Assembly (NCBI GenBank): GCA_965116345.1
Contig: OZ220680.1
Span: 2,604,001-2,668,000 of the forward strand
Length of the DNA stretch: 64,000 nucleotides
Direction of reading: 5' to 3'
From: VXYL01 sp965116345
GTDB taxonomy: Bacteria; Pseudomonadota; Gammaproteobacteria; Pseudomonadales; Azotimanducaceae
A program made the position numbers and the translations under genes. Below, piece by piece: positions 51,972-60,634 of this stretch (position 1 is its first letter; every line of letters begins with the position of its first letter). The notes under the pieces were generated by a model. The model saw only the letters and a program-made list of their open reading frames with translations, searched no databases and was not told the origin of the DNA.

Positions 51972-54900
51972 ATGTCCTATCGGAATCCCAACAGTACAAG
52001 CGGCGCGTTCGTCCGCGCCGAATCGGTCGTTCGTCGGTGGACGTCGGTCTTGGTGCTTCTGCTGCAGATCTCGCTCGTCGAGTCGGCCAACGCCCAGGTC
52101 TTGCCCGTGCTGTCGGCGACGGACGCTTCGGCCGACGGAACCGTCGATGACATCCGCGACGACGAGGGAGTACCCCGGTTGTCCGTCAGCGACGCGTCCG
52201 CGTCCGAGGCCGACGGCACACTGACGTTCACGGTCACGATCGGCGGGCAGACCCGCGGCCCGGCGACCGTGGACTACGCGACCGCCGACGGGACCGCCGT
52301 CGCGGGGCGCGACTACACCGCGACCACAGGCAAGCTGAGGCTCGATCCGGGCGCCCCGCCAAGGACGATCACCGTGGCGTTGTCGGACGATGCGGTGCAC
52401 GAGGCGGTGGAGACGTTCTCCGTGGTGCTTTCCCGCCCGGTCGGGGCGATCCTGGATGACGCGATCGGGACGGGGTCGATACGGGACGACGACGAGAGTC
52501 CGTTGGTGACGATTCATGGTTCCGAGAGCGCGGAGCGCGGACTCCTCGATTTCGTCGTGAAGCTATCGACGGCGAGCGAGGCGACCATTTCGGTGACCTA
52601 CGCCACGGACCAATTCGAACCGGAGGATCCGCCGGCGTACGTCCTGGCACAAGCCGGTGCCGACTTCGTACACCAGCAGGGAGTCCTCACATTCGCGCCG
52701 GGCGAGACGGCGAAGACACTTCGGGTCGAGGTCCTCGAAGACCGGATCGACGAATCCGTGGAGGCCGTCGTCATGACCCTGCGGCAACCGGTCAATGTAC
52801 GATTCCAGAGGCGTGAGGGGTCGGGCGTGTGCCCCTGGAGCGGTTGTGGCGCCATTGCCTGTTGCGACTGCGGGACGATCATTGACGATGATCGAACCGG
52901 GCTCTCGATCGCCGACGCGACGGGATCGGAGGACGCGGTACGACTGTCCTTCGACGTGACGCTCGGCGGGCAGGTCGAGGGGCCGGTTACGGTGGCCTAT
53001 GCCACGTCGGACGGGACGGCGGTGGCCGGCGAGGATTACCTGGCGACGGACGGGTCGTTGACGTTCCAGGCGGGTGCCGTGCGGCAGACGATCGACGTGG
53101 AGATGGTCGACGGGGACGGCATCGAGATGACCGAGACGTTCGTGGTGGACCTTTCGGGCGCGACGGGAGCCCCGCTCCTCGACGCGCAAGGCATCGGCAC
53201 CATCACCGACGACGACGGGCCGTCGCTCTCGGTCTCGGATGCCGAAGGCGGCGAAGCGGACATCCTCGAGTTCGTGGTGACGCTGGAAGAGACGCTCGAG
53301 TTGGCGGCGACCGTGGACTACGCCACCTCGGACGGCACGGCGGTCGCCGGCGAGGACTACGAGTCAGGCTCGGGGACGTTGACGTTCGCGCCGGGCGAGT
53401 CGGCCAGGACGGTGTCGGTGTCGCCGTTGGACGACGACTACGACGAGTCGGCCGAGACGTTCCATATAACCCTGTCGTCACCGGAGAACGCGACCCTCGG
53501 CCGTGCGACAGCGACCGGGACGGTGTTCGACGACGACCGCTCGCCGACGTTGTCGATCGCCGGGGCGACGGGACGCGAGGGCGGGACGCTGGCGTTCGTC
53601 GTGATGCTCGCCGGGACGACGAGCGCACGGATGGTGACAGTCGCCTACCGGACGCGTGACGGCTCGGCTGTGGCGGGCGAAGACTACGAAGCGACGTCGG
53701 GAAGACTGACGTTCGCACCGGGCGAGACGCTGGCCACCGTGTCGGTGACGGTCCTGGACGACCGGATCGACGAGCCGGAAGAACACCTCCGCCTGCAACT
53801 GTCGGCGCCTCGGAACGCGATCCTGGTGGCAGGCGAAGCCACGGGGACCATCATCGACAACGACGACGCCCAGGGGCAGGTGCTCGTGTTCGAGCCGGCG
53901 TCGAATCACGGCCGGCAGGGCTTCGTGCGGGTCATCAACCACTCGGACAAGGCGGGCGAGGTGTTCGTCGAGGCGATCGACGATGCGGGTATGCGCCGCG
54001 GCCCGGTGTCGCTGGAGATCGGCGCGAACGAGGTGAGGCACTTCAATTCCGACGACCTGGAGGGGGGCAACGCGGTCAAGGGGCTCCCCGAGGGGGTCGG
54101 CCCGCCGGGCGAGGGAATCTGGCGGCTCGTGCTCGCGAGCGAGCTGGACATCGAGGTGCTGTCGTATGCCCGCACGTCGGACGGCTTCGTGACCTCCCTG
54201 CACGATACGGCGCCGGTGACGGCGGGACTGCACCGGGCGGTGTTCCTGAACCCGGGGGGCAACGTCGACCAGGTTAGCCGGCTTCGGTTGGTGAACTGGG
54301 GCGAGGAGGACGCGAAAGTGACCATCACGGGCACCGACGACAAGGGCGGGCGGTCGTCGGAGGTTCAGGTGGACGTGCGGGCGGGAACGGCCCGGGAGTG
54401 GACGGCGGCGGATTTGGAGTCGGGCACCGGAACGAACGGCACGCTGGGCGACGGCGAGGGCAAGTGGCGGCTCGCGATCTCCTCGGGTCGGCCGGTGGTG
54501 GCGCTCAGCCTGATCGAGTCGCCGACCGGGAATCTGACGAACCTGTCGACGCTGCCGCGCACACCGGGTGTAGCGGAAGGCAGTCTCGCGGTGCCGCTAT
54601 TCCCGTCGGCGTCGGACGCCGCGGGCCGGCAGGGGTTCGTACGTGTGGCAAACCGATCGTCGTCGTCGGCCCAAGTGCGCGTCGAGGCGTTCGACGCCAC
54701 GGATTCGGAGTACGAAGTTGTCACCGTCGCGGTGGACGTAGACCAAGTGGCGTCGTTCAACTCCGACGACCTGGAGCAGGGGAACACGGACAAGGATCTG
54801 ACGGGAAGTACGGGCGCCGGGGACGGTGACTGGTGGCTGGAGCTCTTGAGCGATGGGAATGCGGAGATCGACGTGGGTTCCTACATCCGCACGACGGACG

Positions 54901-55319
54901 GGTTCCTGACGGCCATGCACGACCTGGTGCCGGCGGTGAAGGAGGGGGAGTACCGGGTGGCGTTCTTCAACCCGGCGGAGAACGTGAATCAGGTGAGCGT
55001 GCTCTGGCTGGTCAACCGGGGCGAAGCGGATGCCAGGGTGACGATTGTCGGCGTCGACGACGATGCCACGTCGCCGGGCTCGGAAGTGCGGACGACGGTG
55101 CCCGCCGGGTCGTCCCGGAGACTCTCGTCGACGGAGTTGGAGACCGGGGAGTCGGATGCCATCGATAGGGGCGCACTGGGCGACGGTTTCGGCAAGTGGC
55201 GGCTCAAGGTGGTCTCCGACGAGCCGCTCATGGTCATGAGTCTGCTCGAAAACCCAACGGGTCACCTCACCAACCTGTCCACGGCGACGCGGCGAGACGA
55301 AGCCCGGCGCGACCCGTAG
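51972..55319 (+). CDS. Exported Calx-beta repeat protein with a two-fold C-terminal module
   Basis: About 1115 residues. After a signal peptide (hydrophobic core L-V-L-L-L-Q-I-S-L-V, ending A-N-A) come five Calx-beta-like domains at about residues 69-173, 177-307, 310-415, 417-523 and 525-633, most with D-Y-A-T-S/A-D-G-T-A-V-A-G and a closing I-x-D-D-D/N-D. The second domain holds an unusual five-Cys cluster (nt 52830-52871). The C-terminal half (about 637-1110) is a tandem A-B-A-B repeat also present in the giant protein at 15848-22174. The start at 51972 was preferred to an upstream ATG at 51921. Likely a Ca2+-binding cell-surface or secreted protein; the role is unknown. Confidence 0.85.
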   Translation: MSYRNPNSTSGAFVRAESVVRRWTSVLVLLLQISLVESANAQVLPVLSATDASADGTVDDIRDDEGVPRLSVSDASASEADGTLTFTVTIGGQTRGPATVDYATADGTAVAGRDYTATTGKLRLDPGAPPRTITVALSDDAVHEAVETFSVVLSRPVGAILDDAIGTGSIRDDDESPLVTIHGSESAERGLLDFVVKLSTASEATISVTYATDQFEPEDPPAYVLAQAGADFVHQQGVLTFAPGETAKTLRVEVLEDRIDESVEAVVMTLRQPVNVRFQRREGSGVCPWSGCGAIACCDCGTIIDDDRTGLSIADATGSEDAVRLSFDVTLGGQVEGPVTVAYATSDGTAVAGEDYLATDGSLTFQAGAVRQTIDVEMVDGDGIEMTETFVVDLSGATGAPLLDAQGIGTITDDDGPSLSVSDAEGGEADILEFVVTLEETLELAATVDYATSDGTAVAGEDYESGSGTLTFAPGESARTVSVSPLDDDYDESAETFHITLSSPENATLGRATATGTVFDDDRSPTLSIAGATGREGGTLAFVVMLAGTTSARMVTVAYRTRDGSAVAGEDYEATSGRLTFAPGETLATVSVTVLDDRIDEPEEHLRLQLSAPRNAILVAGEATGTIIDNDDAQGQVLVFEPASNHGRQGFVRVINHSDKAGEVFVEAIDDAGMRRGPVSLEIGANEVRHFNSDDLEGGNAVKGLPEGVGPPGEGIWRLVLASELDIEVLSYARTSDGFVTSLHDTAPVTAGLHRAVFLNPGGNVDQVSRLRLVNWGEEDAKVTITGTDDKGGRSSEVQVDVRAGTAREWTAADLESGTGTNGTLGDGEGKWRLAISSGRPVVALSLIESPTGNLTNLSTLPRTPGVAEGSLAVPLFPSASDAAGRQGFVRVANRSSSSAQVRVEAFDATDSEYEVVTVAVDVDQVASFNSDDLEQGNTDKDLTGSTGAGDGDWWLELLSDGNAEIDVGSYIRTTDGFLTAMHDLVPAVKEGEYRVAFFNPAENVNQVSVLWLVNRGEADARVTIVGVDDDATSPGSEVRTTVPAGSSRRLSSTELETGESDAIDRGALGDGFGKWRLKVVSDEPLMVMSLLENPTGHLTNLSTATRRDEARRDP

Positions 55320-55383
55320 GGCCGCACCTATTTGGCCTAAGGCCGCCCGTCTCGGCGCGGCAACGCCCGGCGCATCGCGCTCG

Positions 55384-55605
55384 CTATAGGGCCTGCATCT
55401 CCTTGACGAGGGCGTCCTCATCGGGGAATTCCCCGGTTTCGTGCTTCGAGTAGACGAGCTTGCCGTCGACGTTGACGTCGAATATGCCGCCCGCGCCCTC
55501 GATGATGAAGGCGTCTTCGTTGAAAGCGTCCTTGATCTTTGCAGCCAGACTGACCGCTTTGGGCTTGTAGCCTCAGGACGTGCAGTAGGTGATGGAGATG
55601 TCCAT
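55384..55605 (-). CDS. SelW-like (Rdx family) selenoprotein with in-frame UGA
   Basis: A 73-codon gene whose codon 11 is TGA (55575-55573). Around it the frame reads M-D-I-S-I-T-Y-C-T-S-U-G-Y-K-P-K-A, giving the C-x-x-U redox motif of the SelT/SelW/SelH (Rdx) family exactly where the family has Sec or Cys. Downstream residues fit too: F-I-I-E-G-A-G-G-I-F-D-V and G-K-L-V-Y-S-K-H-E-T-G-E-F-P. The ATG at 55605 has CGGAGA 4 nt upstream. After the UGA, AGCC and GGCU could pair around a loop containing GGUC about 16-23 nt from the stop, as in bacterial SECIS elements. It is the third of three minus-strand genes (spacing 10 and 23 nt). SelW proteins are thioredoxin-fold redox proteins. Confidence 0.82.
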
Positions 55606-55628
55606 TGTGTGTCTCCGTATCGATTAGG

Positions 55629-56102
55629 CTAGTAGCGTCCGCCGAGTTTGGCGTGGTCCCAGGTGACGTAGCGCTCGGGAGTGAACTTCAGCACGACCCG
55701 CTTCGAAGCCGTGCCCGAGATCGCATCGCGCAGCTTGGCTTTCGCGTCGTCGTCGAGATCCCGGCCGCGGGAATTGATCGCCACCAGTGTGTCCTTGACC
55801 GCGTCAAGTTCGTCGATGATCGCACAACTGGCGTAGATCACCACACTCTTTAGCTCGGCGTACTCGACGCCGCTTTCCACCAGCAGGGTCGCCTTGGGAT
55901 CGCGCCGCCAGTTCAGCACCTTCTGGCTCTTGGAGAAGGTCGTGCAGCGGATCGTGCCGTCGTCGCCCGGGGCAAACCACATGGGCATGGGGTGGGGATA
56001 GCCGTTGTGTCCGTTGCCGACGATGATGAGCGTCTTCTGTGCGTCCAGATAGTCGCGGATTTCGTCGTCGTCGAGTTCGATCAGCTTGCGGCGCGAGGCC
56101 AT
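55629..56102 (-). CDS. Pyridoxamine 5'-phosphate oxidase-like (FMN/F420-binding split barrel) protein
   Basis: A 157-residue split beta-barrel protein of the PNPOx-like superfamily. It shows H-P-M-P-M-W-F near residue 38, T-T-F-S-K-S-Q-K-V-L-N-W-R-R-D-P, and a late T-P-E-R-Y-V-T-W-D-H. Proteins of this group bind FMN, F420 or heme and act in small-molecule reduction. The exact cofactor cannot be told. It lies between the CoA-transferase (10 nt) and the selenoprotein (23 nt), so the three may form an operon with a redox function. Confidence 0.82.
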   Translation of the reverse strand: MASRRKLIELDDDEIRDYLDAQKTLIIVGNGHNGYPHPMPMWFAPGDDGTIRCTTFSKSQKVLNWRRDPKATLLVESGVEYAELKSVVIYASCAIIDELDAVKDTLVAINSRGRDLDDDAKAKLRDAISGTASKRVVLKFTPERYVTWDHAKLGGRY

Positions 56103-56112
56103 AGGGGCTCCT

Positions 56113-57246
56113 TCAGTCGTTGAATTCCCGCCGAAGCCGTTCGCTGTGCTCGCCGAGGCGGGGCAATCGCGGTGACCGGGGTGGTTGGGCGGCGGCGTCG
56201 GGGTGGGCGGGAACTTCGACGTCGCCCGTTTCGGATTCGACGGTCAGCCGGCGCAGGTGGGGATGCAGCGACAGGCCCGTCACGTCGTTCACCGCGCCGT
56301 AGGCGATGCGCGCCGTGCGGAGCTTGTCTTCCATCTCGGCGCGCGTGTGCCGGGAGAAGAACTCCTGGACCATGCCGTCCACGACCTCGCGGCGTTCCAG
56401 GCGAGCCGGGTTGGTGGCGTAGTGGGGGGCATCCACCAGTTCGGGCCGCCCCATCACGTTGGTCGCCAGAGAGGCCCACTCGCGGTCGTTCTGCACGGAG
56501 ATCACCAGGGTCACACCGTCGCCGGTGACGAACCCGCCGTAGGGCGTGATGGAAGGATGCGCGAGCCCGATGCGTTCCGGCCCCGCCCCCAGGTAGTCGT
56601 GATGCAACAGCGGCACCGCCATGAGATCCGCCATCACATCGAACATCGACAACTTGATGGCCGAGCCGAGACCGGTCCGCTCACGTTGGACCAGGGCCTC
56701 GTTGATGGCGAGGGCGGCGGACAACCCCGTGGACGTGTCGCAGACCGATATGCCCACGCGTCCGTAGGGTCCCGGCGTGCCGTTGACGGAGACCAGGCCC
56801 GCCTCGGCCTGCACCAGCAGGTCGTAGGCCTTCATGTCGGCGTACGGGCCGGTCTCGCCATAGCCGGAGATGTCGCAGGTGATGAGCCGGGGAAACCGCG
56901 GGCGCAGGTCGTCCGAACCCAGGCCGGACCGTGCGGCCGCGCCGACGGCCAGGTTCTGGATGAACACGTCGGCTTTCGCCAGGATGCGCAGCACGAGTTC
57001 GCGGTCCGCTTCGGTCTTGATGTCGACGGTAAGTGATTCCTTACCCCGGTTCAGCCAGGCGAAGTAGGCGGACTGACCGTTGGCGGCCGTGTCGTAGGCA
57101 CGCGCGAAGTCGCCGTTGGTGCGTTCGAGCTTGATGACCCGGGCGCCGGCGTCGGCGAGACGACAGGTCGCCAGCGGCGCGGCGACCGCCTGCTCGAGGC
57201 TTACCACCAGCACGCCGTCGAGGGGCCGTGAATCGGACGGGTTCAT
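56113..57246 (-). CDS. CaiB/BaiF family III CoA-transferase (single domain)
   Basis: A 377-residue CoA-transferase of normal, single-domain length. It begins L-D-G-V-L-V-V-S-L-E-Q-A-V-A-A-P and has R-V-I-K-L-E-R, G-Y-G-E-T-G-P-Y, D-L-L-V-Q-A-E-A-G and S-M-F-D in the region of the catalytic Asp. It may activate or exchange the CoA of a dicarboxylate or hydroxy acid. The start at 57246 was chosen as the first Met before the family N-terminus; an ATG at 57255 is also possible. It heads the three-gene minus-strand set that ends with the selenoprotein. Confidence 0.87.
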   Translation of the reverse strand: MNPSDSRPLDGVLVVSLEQAVAAPLATCRLADAGARVIKLERTNGDFARAYDTAANGQSAYFAWLNRGKESLTVDIKTEADRELVLRILAKADVFIQNLAVGAAARSGLGSDDLRPRFPRLITCDISGYGETGPYADMKAYDLLVQAEAGLVSVNGTPGPYGRVGISVCDTSTGLSAALAINEALVQRERTGLGSAIKLSMFDVMADLMAVPLLHHDYLGAGPERIGLAHPSITPYGGFVTGDGVTLVISVQNDREWASLATNVMGRPELVDAPHYATNPARLERREVVDGMVQEFFSRHTRAEMEDKLRTARIAYGAVNDVTGLSLHPHLRRLTVESETGDVEVPAHPDAAAQPPRSPRLPRLGEHSERLRREFND

Positions 57247-57468
57247 CCGCAACATTGTCGCCGCTAGGGAAGCGCCGAACAAGAGCTTGCCTAACGCGGC
57301 ACAAGGATGTGCCGCTGGACTTGGTGTCGCAAACCACTGAACTTGCGAGCAAAAAATCACTCTTTGTTCGTTCCTGGTCAGGCCCGTGGGCGGGCTTGAT
57401 CAAAGGGATATCTGTCGGGGTTCGCCGACCCCGGGGGTACAATGCCCGCCGGTCGCTTGGAGATGCAC

Positions 57469-58608
57469 ATGCCATTGCCCAACACCCTCGAGATGCTCAA
57501 GGCGCTCGTCGGCGAACCCTCGGTGAGTTGCATCGATCCGGTGATCGACCAGAGCAACACGGCTGTCGTCAACCACCTCGCAACCTGGCTCGATGACCTG
57601 AACTTCGAGGTCGAGGTGCTGCCGGTGCCGAACAAGCCTGGCAAGAGCAACGTCATCGCTCGGCGGGGTAGCGGCATCGATGGCCTCGTCCTCTCCGGCC
57701 ATACCGACACCGTGCCTTTCGACGACGCGCTCTGGCAGTCGGACCCGTTTACCGTGACCGAGCGCGACTCGAAGTTCTACGGCCTCGGCACTTGCGACAT
57801 GAAGGGCTTCTTCCCGGTCGCGCTGGCCGCGGCGGCCCGCCACGCCGACAGCCGGCTCAGGAAACCGCTGACGGTCATCGGCACGGCCGACGAGGAGTCG
57901 ACGTTCTCGGGAGCCCGCTACCTGGCCGCGCGTGGCACGCCGATAGCGGCCGCCGCAGTGATCGGCGAGCCGACGGGCATGACGCCGATCCGTGCGCACA
58001 AGGGTTTCACCAGCGCGGCCATCGCGATCCAGGGATCCTCCGGGCATTCGTCGAATCCAGCCTTGGGCGACAACGCGCTCGATGTCATGTATCGGGTCAT
58101 GGGGGCGTTGATGGCGTTTCGCGAGGAACTGGCGGAACGGCATTCCGACTCCAGTTTCGAGGTCCGCGTACCGACGCTCAATCTCGGCTGCCTGCACGCG
58201 GGGGACAACCCGAACCGGATCTGCGGGCACGCCGAACTCAGGATCGACCTGCGCGTCTTGCCGGGCATGGACACCGCCGCGGTACTCGAGGAACTGGCAG
58301 CACGCGTGGACGAAGCGTGCGCGCACACGCCGGCGACGATCACGTCGCTGAATCAACCCGTGCAACCGTATGAGACCCCGGCGGATGGGCCGTTGGTCAA
58401 GTCGCTCGAAGCCCTGTCCGGTAAGCGAGCGCGGACGGTGGCGTTCGGCACCGAGGCCCCATTCTTCCAGGCGCTAGGCATGGAGACCGTGGTCTTCGGG
58501 GCGGGCTCCATCGACCAAGCCCACCAGCCGGACGAGTACCTGGACGCCTCCCAGATCAAGCCCATGGAAGACACGCTTGCGGCCCTGATCCACCAGTATT
58601 GTTGTTAG
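57469..58608 (+). CDS. argE: Acetylornithine deacetylase ArgE
   Basis: A 379-residue M20-family zinc amidohydrolase of arginine synthesis. Metal-binding and catalytic motifs are S-G-H-T-D-T-V-P, G-T-C-D-M-K-G-F, D-E-E-S-T and I-G-E-P-T-G-M, and the late G-x-x-x-Q-A-H-Q-P-D-E. The dimerisation domain carries the H in G-S-S-G-H-S-S. Start candidates lie at 57442, 57463 and 57469; the last has TTGGAG 6 nt upstream and is preferred. It is divergent from the CoA-transferase. Confidence 0.92.
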   Translation: MPLPNTLEMLKALVGEPSVSCIDPVIDQSNTAVVNHLATWLDDLNFEVEVLPVPNKPGKSNVIARRGSGIDGLVLSGHTDTVPFDDALWQSDPFTVTERDSKFYGLGTCDMKGFFPVALAAAARHADSRLRKPLTVIGTADEESTFSGARYLAARGTPIAAAAVIGEPTGMTPIRAHKGFTSAAIAIQGSSGHSSNPALGDNALDVMYRVMGALMAFREELAERHSDSSFEVRVPTLNLGCLHAGDNPNRICGHAELRIDLRVLPGMDTAAVLEELAARVDEACAHTPATITSLNQPVQPYETPADGPLVKSLEALSGKRARTVAFGTEAPFFQALGMETVVFGAGSIDQAHQPDEYLDASQIKPMEDTLAALIHQYCC

Positions 58609-59012
58609 GGTGCTCCGTGGTGGCCTCGGCTGCCATCCGCATCTGGCGCTGCCTAGCAAGGCGGCGGATCAAACGCCGGGATGACTCGGGCAACCTGTGC
58701 GTCCAAGGGCGTGTCGTGGTCAGCCATCCTGGTACGATCCTGGAGAATGTGCACCGCCGTCCGGCATGCCTGTTGCAGCGCGATGTCTCGCTCCGCCATG
58801 GTCGACGCGGGTGCCGGACTGTCCTTGCGAAGTGTTGGAATTCGGTTCTTTATCGTCGGCACCGGTTGAACGCCTCGCCCTGAGTATTGGTGCTGTTTGC
58901 GGAGCGTCAGTCTACCGCGAGAACTTCGCTATACCATTTCGAGTACGGTGTCCCACTATAATGCCGCGCTTTGCGAACGCCCCACGGGCGGGGCTACCGC
59001 TCAGGAGACGTC
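58609..59012. other. Intergenic region between argE and the MoxR gene
   Basis: About 400 nt with no supported gene. A perfect -10 hexamer TATAAT is at 58957-58962, 51 nt before the MoxR start, but no good -35 box lies 16-18 nt upstream. Confidence 0.4.
58957..58962 (+). promoter_or_regulatory. Candidate -10 box of the MoxR gene
   Basis: TATAAT in an AT-richer patch of the leader. The -35 region is weak, so the promoter may need an activator or be an incidental match. Confidence 0.3.
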
Positions 59013-59981
59013 GTGGCAGATATCGAGCAGTTGGCGGAGTCGGTGGATTCCTTGAAGGACAGCTTCGAGGCGCACCGCTACATCTGCAGCAACCAGATCG
59101 CGACGGCCGTGTACCTGGCCTTCCACCTGCGTAAGCCGGTGCTCATCGAGGGCCCGCCCGGCGTGGGCAAGACGGAGCTCGCCAAGACCACCGCGGAGAT
59201 GTTCGCGCTGCCGCTGATCCGCCTGCAGTGCTACGAGGGTCTCGACGAGACCAAGGCGATCTACGAGTGGAAGTATGGCAAGCAGCTCCTCTACACCCAG
59301 GTGCTGAAGGAGACCGTGGACGAGGTGCTCCAAGGGGCGCAGGGATTCGCCGAATCGGTGACTCGGCTGCACGAGTTCGGCGACATCTTCTTCTCCGAGG
59401 AGTTCCTCGAGCCGAGACCGCTGATGAAAGCGCTTCAGGAGGAGGACGGCTGTGTCCTGCTGATCGACGAGGTCGACAAATCCGACCACGAGTTCGAGTC
59501 GCTGCTCCTGGAGATCCTCTCCGACTTCCAGGTGTCCATCCCCGAGATCGGCACCGTCAAGGCGCACCGCGACCCGCCCATCGTGTTCCTCACCAGCAAC
59601 AACACCCGCGAGATCTCCGACGCCCTGAAGCGCCGTTGCCTGCATCTGTACATCCCGTTCCCGGACACCGATCTCGAGCAGCGCATCATCCAGGCCCGGG
59701 TGCCGGACATCCCGCCGGAGCTTCGCCGTCAACTGGTGACCTTCATCCAGGAGCTGCGCGACCTGGACCTCAAGAAGGTGCCGGCAATCTCCGAGACCAT
59801 CGACTGGGCGCGTACGCTGCTGCTGTTGCACACCGAGAGCCTCGATCCCGAACTGGTCCGCGACACGCTGAACGTGATCCTCAAGTTTCAGGAGGACATC
59901 GAGAACGTGGACGCGGAGATCGCCACTTTGACGAACAAGGCGGTGCGGGCGGACGGCCTCGGCGTTAAACCCCGCCCATAG
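59013..59981 (+). CDS. MoxR-family AAA+ ATPase
   Basis: A 322-residue AAA+ chaperone of the MoxR type. Walker A is G-P-P-G-V-G-K-T (residues 47-54), Walker B V-L-L-I-D-E-V-D, sensor 1 F-L-T-S-N-N-T. The GTG start at 59013 has AGGAG 6 nt upstream; the frame extends 42 nt further 5'. MoxR proteins work with VWA proteins to insert metals or activate partner enzymes, such as CoxD-CoxE in CO dehydrogenase maturation. The VWA partner lies at 61382, but a toxin-antitoxin pair now separates them. Confidence 0.88.
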   Translation: MADIEQLAESVDSLKDSFEAHRYICSNQIATAVYLAFHLRKPVLIEGPPGVGKTELAKTTAEMFALPLIRLQCYEGLDETKAIYEWKYGKQLLYTQVLKETVDEVLQGAQGFAESVTRLHEFGDIFFSEEFLEPRPLMKALQEEDGCVLLIDEVDKSDHEFESLLLEILSDFQVSIPEIGTVKAHRDPPIVFLTSNNTREISDALKRRCLHLYIPFPDTDLEQRIIQARVPDIPPELRRQLVTFIQELRDLDLKKVPAISETIDWARTLLLLHTESLDPELVRDTLNVILKFQEDIENVDAEIATLTNKAVRADGLGVKPRP

Positions 59982-59998
59982 GGGCGTGTCCCGGTCGT

Positions 59999-60634
59999 AT
60001 GGACAAAAAAGAGTCGCGTGTGAGCGACCAGTCATCTGCCGTCGGCAGGTACGTCGGTCGTTTCCTCTACCACATCACGGATGTCGACAACGTGTCGAGT
60101 ATTGCAGAGGCGGGCTTGCAGTCGCACAACCGAGCCCACGGCCAATATCGCCCAGCGGACATATCCGATCCCGAGGTTCAAGAACTACGTCGGCGCATCT
60201 GCGATCCGTACTACGGTCGCCAACTGCACAATTGCGTCTGCCTGTACTTTAGAGCAAACGGTCCAATGCTCTACCGACGCAAACACCGTCAACGCCGCCT
60301 AGCGGTTCTGTATGTGGACAGCTCGGTGCTGGAGATGCCCGAAGTCGTTTTCACCGACGGCAATGCCGCGTCGCTACACACAGCGTTCTACGACTCGCCC
60401 GACGACCTCCGGCGACTCGATTGGAACTGTTTGAAGGCCCGCCACTGGACAGCCTTCCTCTACGGCAAGCGCAAACGTTGCGCCGAAGTGCTTGTGCCCG
60501 ACGAAGTCCCCGTCGATCTGATCAATCGTGTCGTGGTACACAACGACTGGGCCCGGGCACGGATTGGGACCACGTGGCCGGTTGAGGTACGTCCCGAGTA
60601 CTATTTCAAAGATGATTCGCATACTCAGCGCTAA
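59999..60634 (+). CDS. darT: DarT-type DNA ADP-ribosyltransferase toxin
   Basis: A 211-residue toxin of the DarT (DUF4433) family, which ADP-ribosylates thymidine in single-stranded DNA. It shows F-L-Y-H-I-T with NAD-binding His25, I-S-D-P-E-V-Q near residue 55, L-H-N-C-V-C-L-Y-F, P-M-L-Y, F-T-D-G-N-A-A-S and the catalytic Glu163 in C-A-E-V-L-V-P. All key residues are there, so the toxin is probably active. The ATG at 59999 lacks a clear ribosome binding site; a GTG at 60020 is an alternative. Its 3' end overlaps darG by 23 nt. Confidence 0.88.
   Translation: MDKKESRVSDQSSAVGRYVGRFLYHITDVDNVSSIAEAGLQSHNRAHGQYRPADISDPEVQELRRRICDPYYGRQLHNCVCLYFRANGPMLYRRKHRQRRLAVLYVDSSVLEMPEVVFTDGNAASLHTAFYDSPDDLRRLDWNCLKARHWTAFLYGKRKRCAEVLVPDEVPVDLINRVVVHNDWARARIGTTWPVEVRPEYYFKDDSHTQR

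Noticed and set aside
55573..55575. The TGA read as a nonsense mutation in a Cys-type SelW-like gene
   Set aside because: The frame is intact on both sides, the codon is exactly the Sec position of a C-x-x-U motif, and the start region is well formed. Selenocysteine is the simpler reading, subject to finding the Sec machinery.
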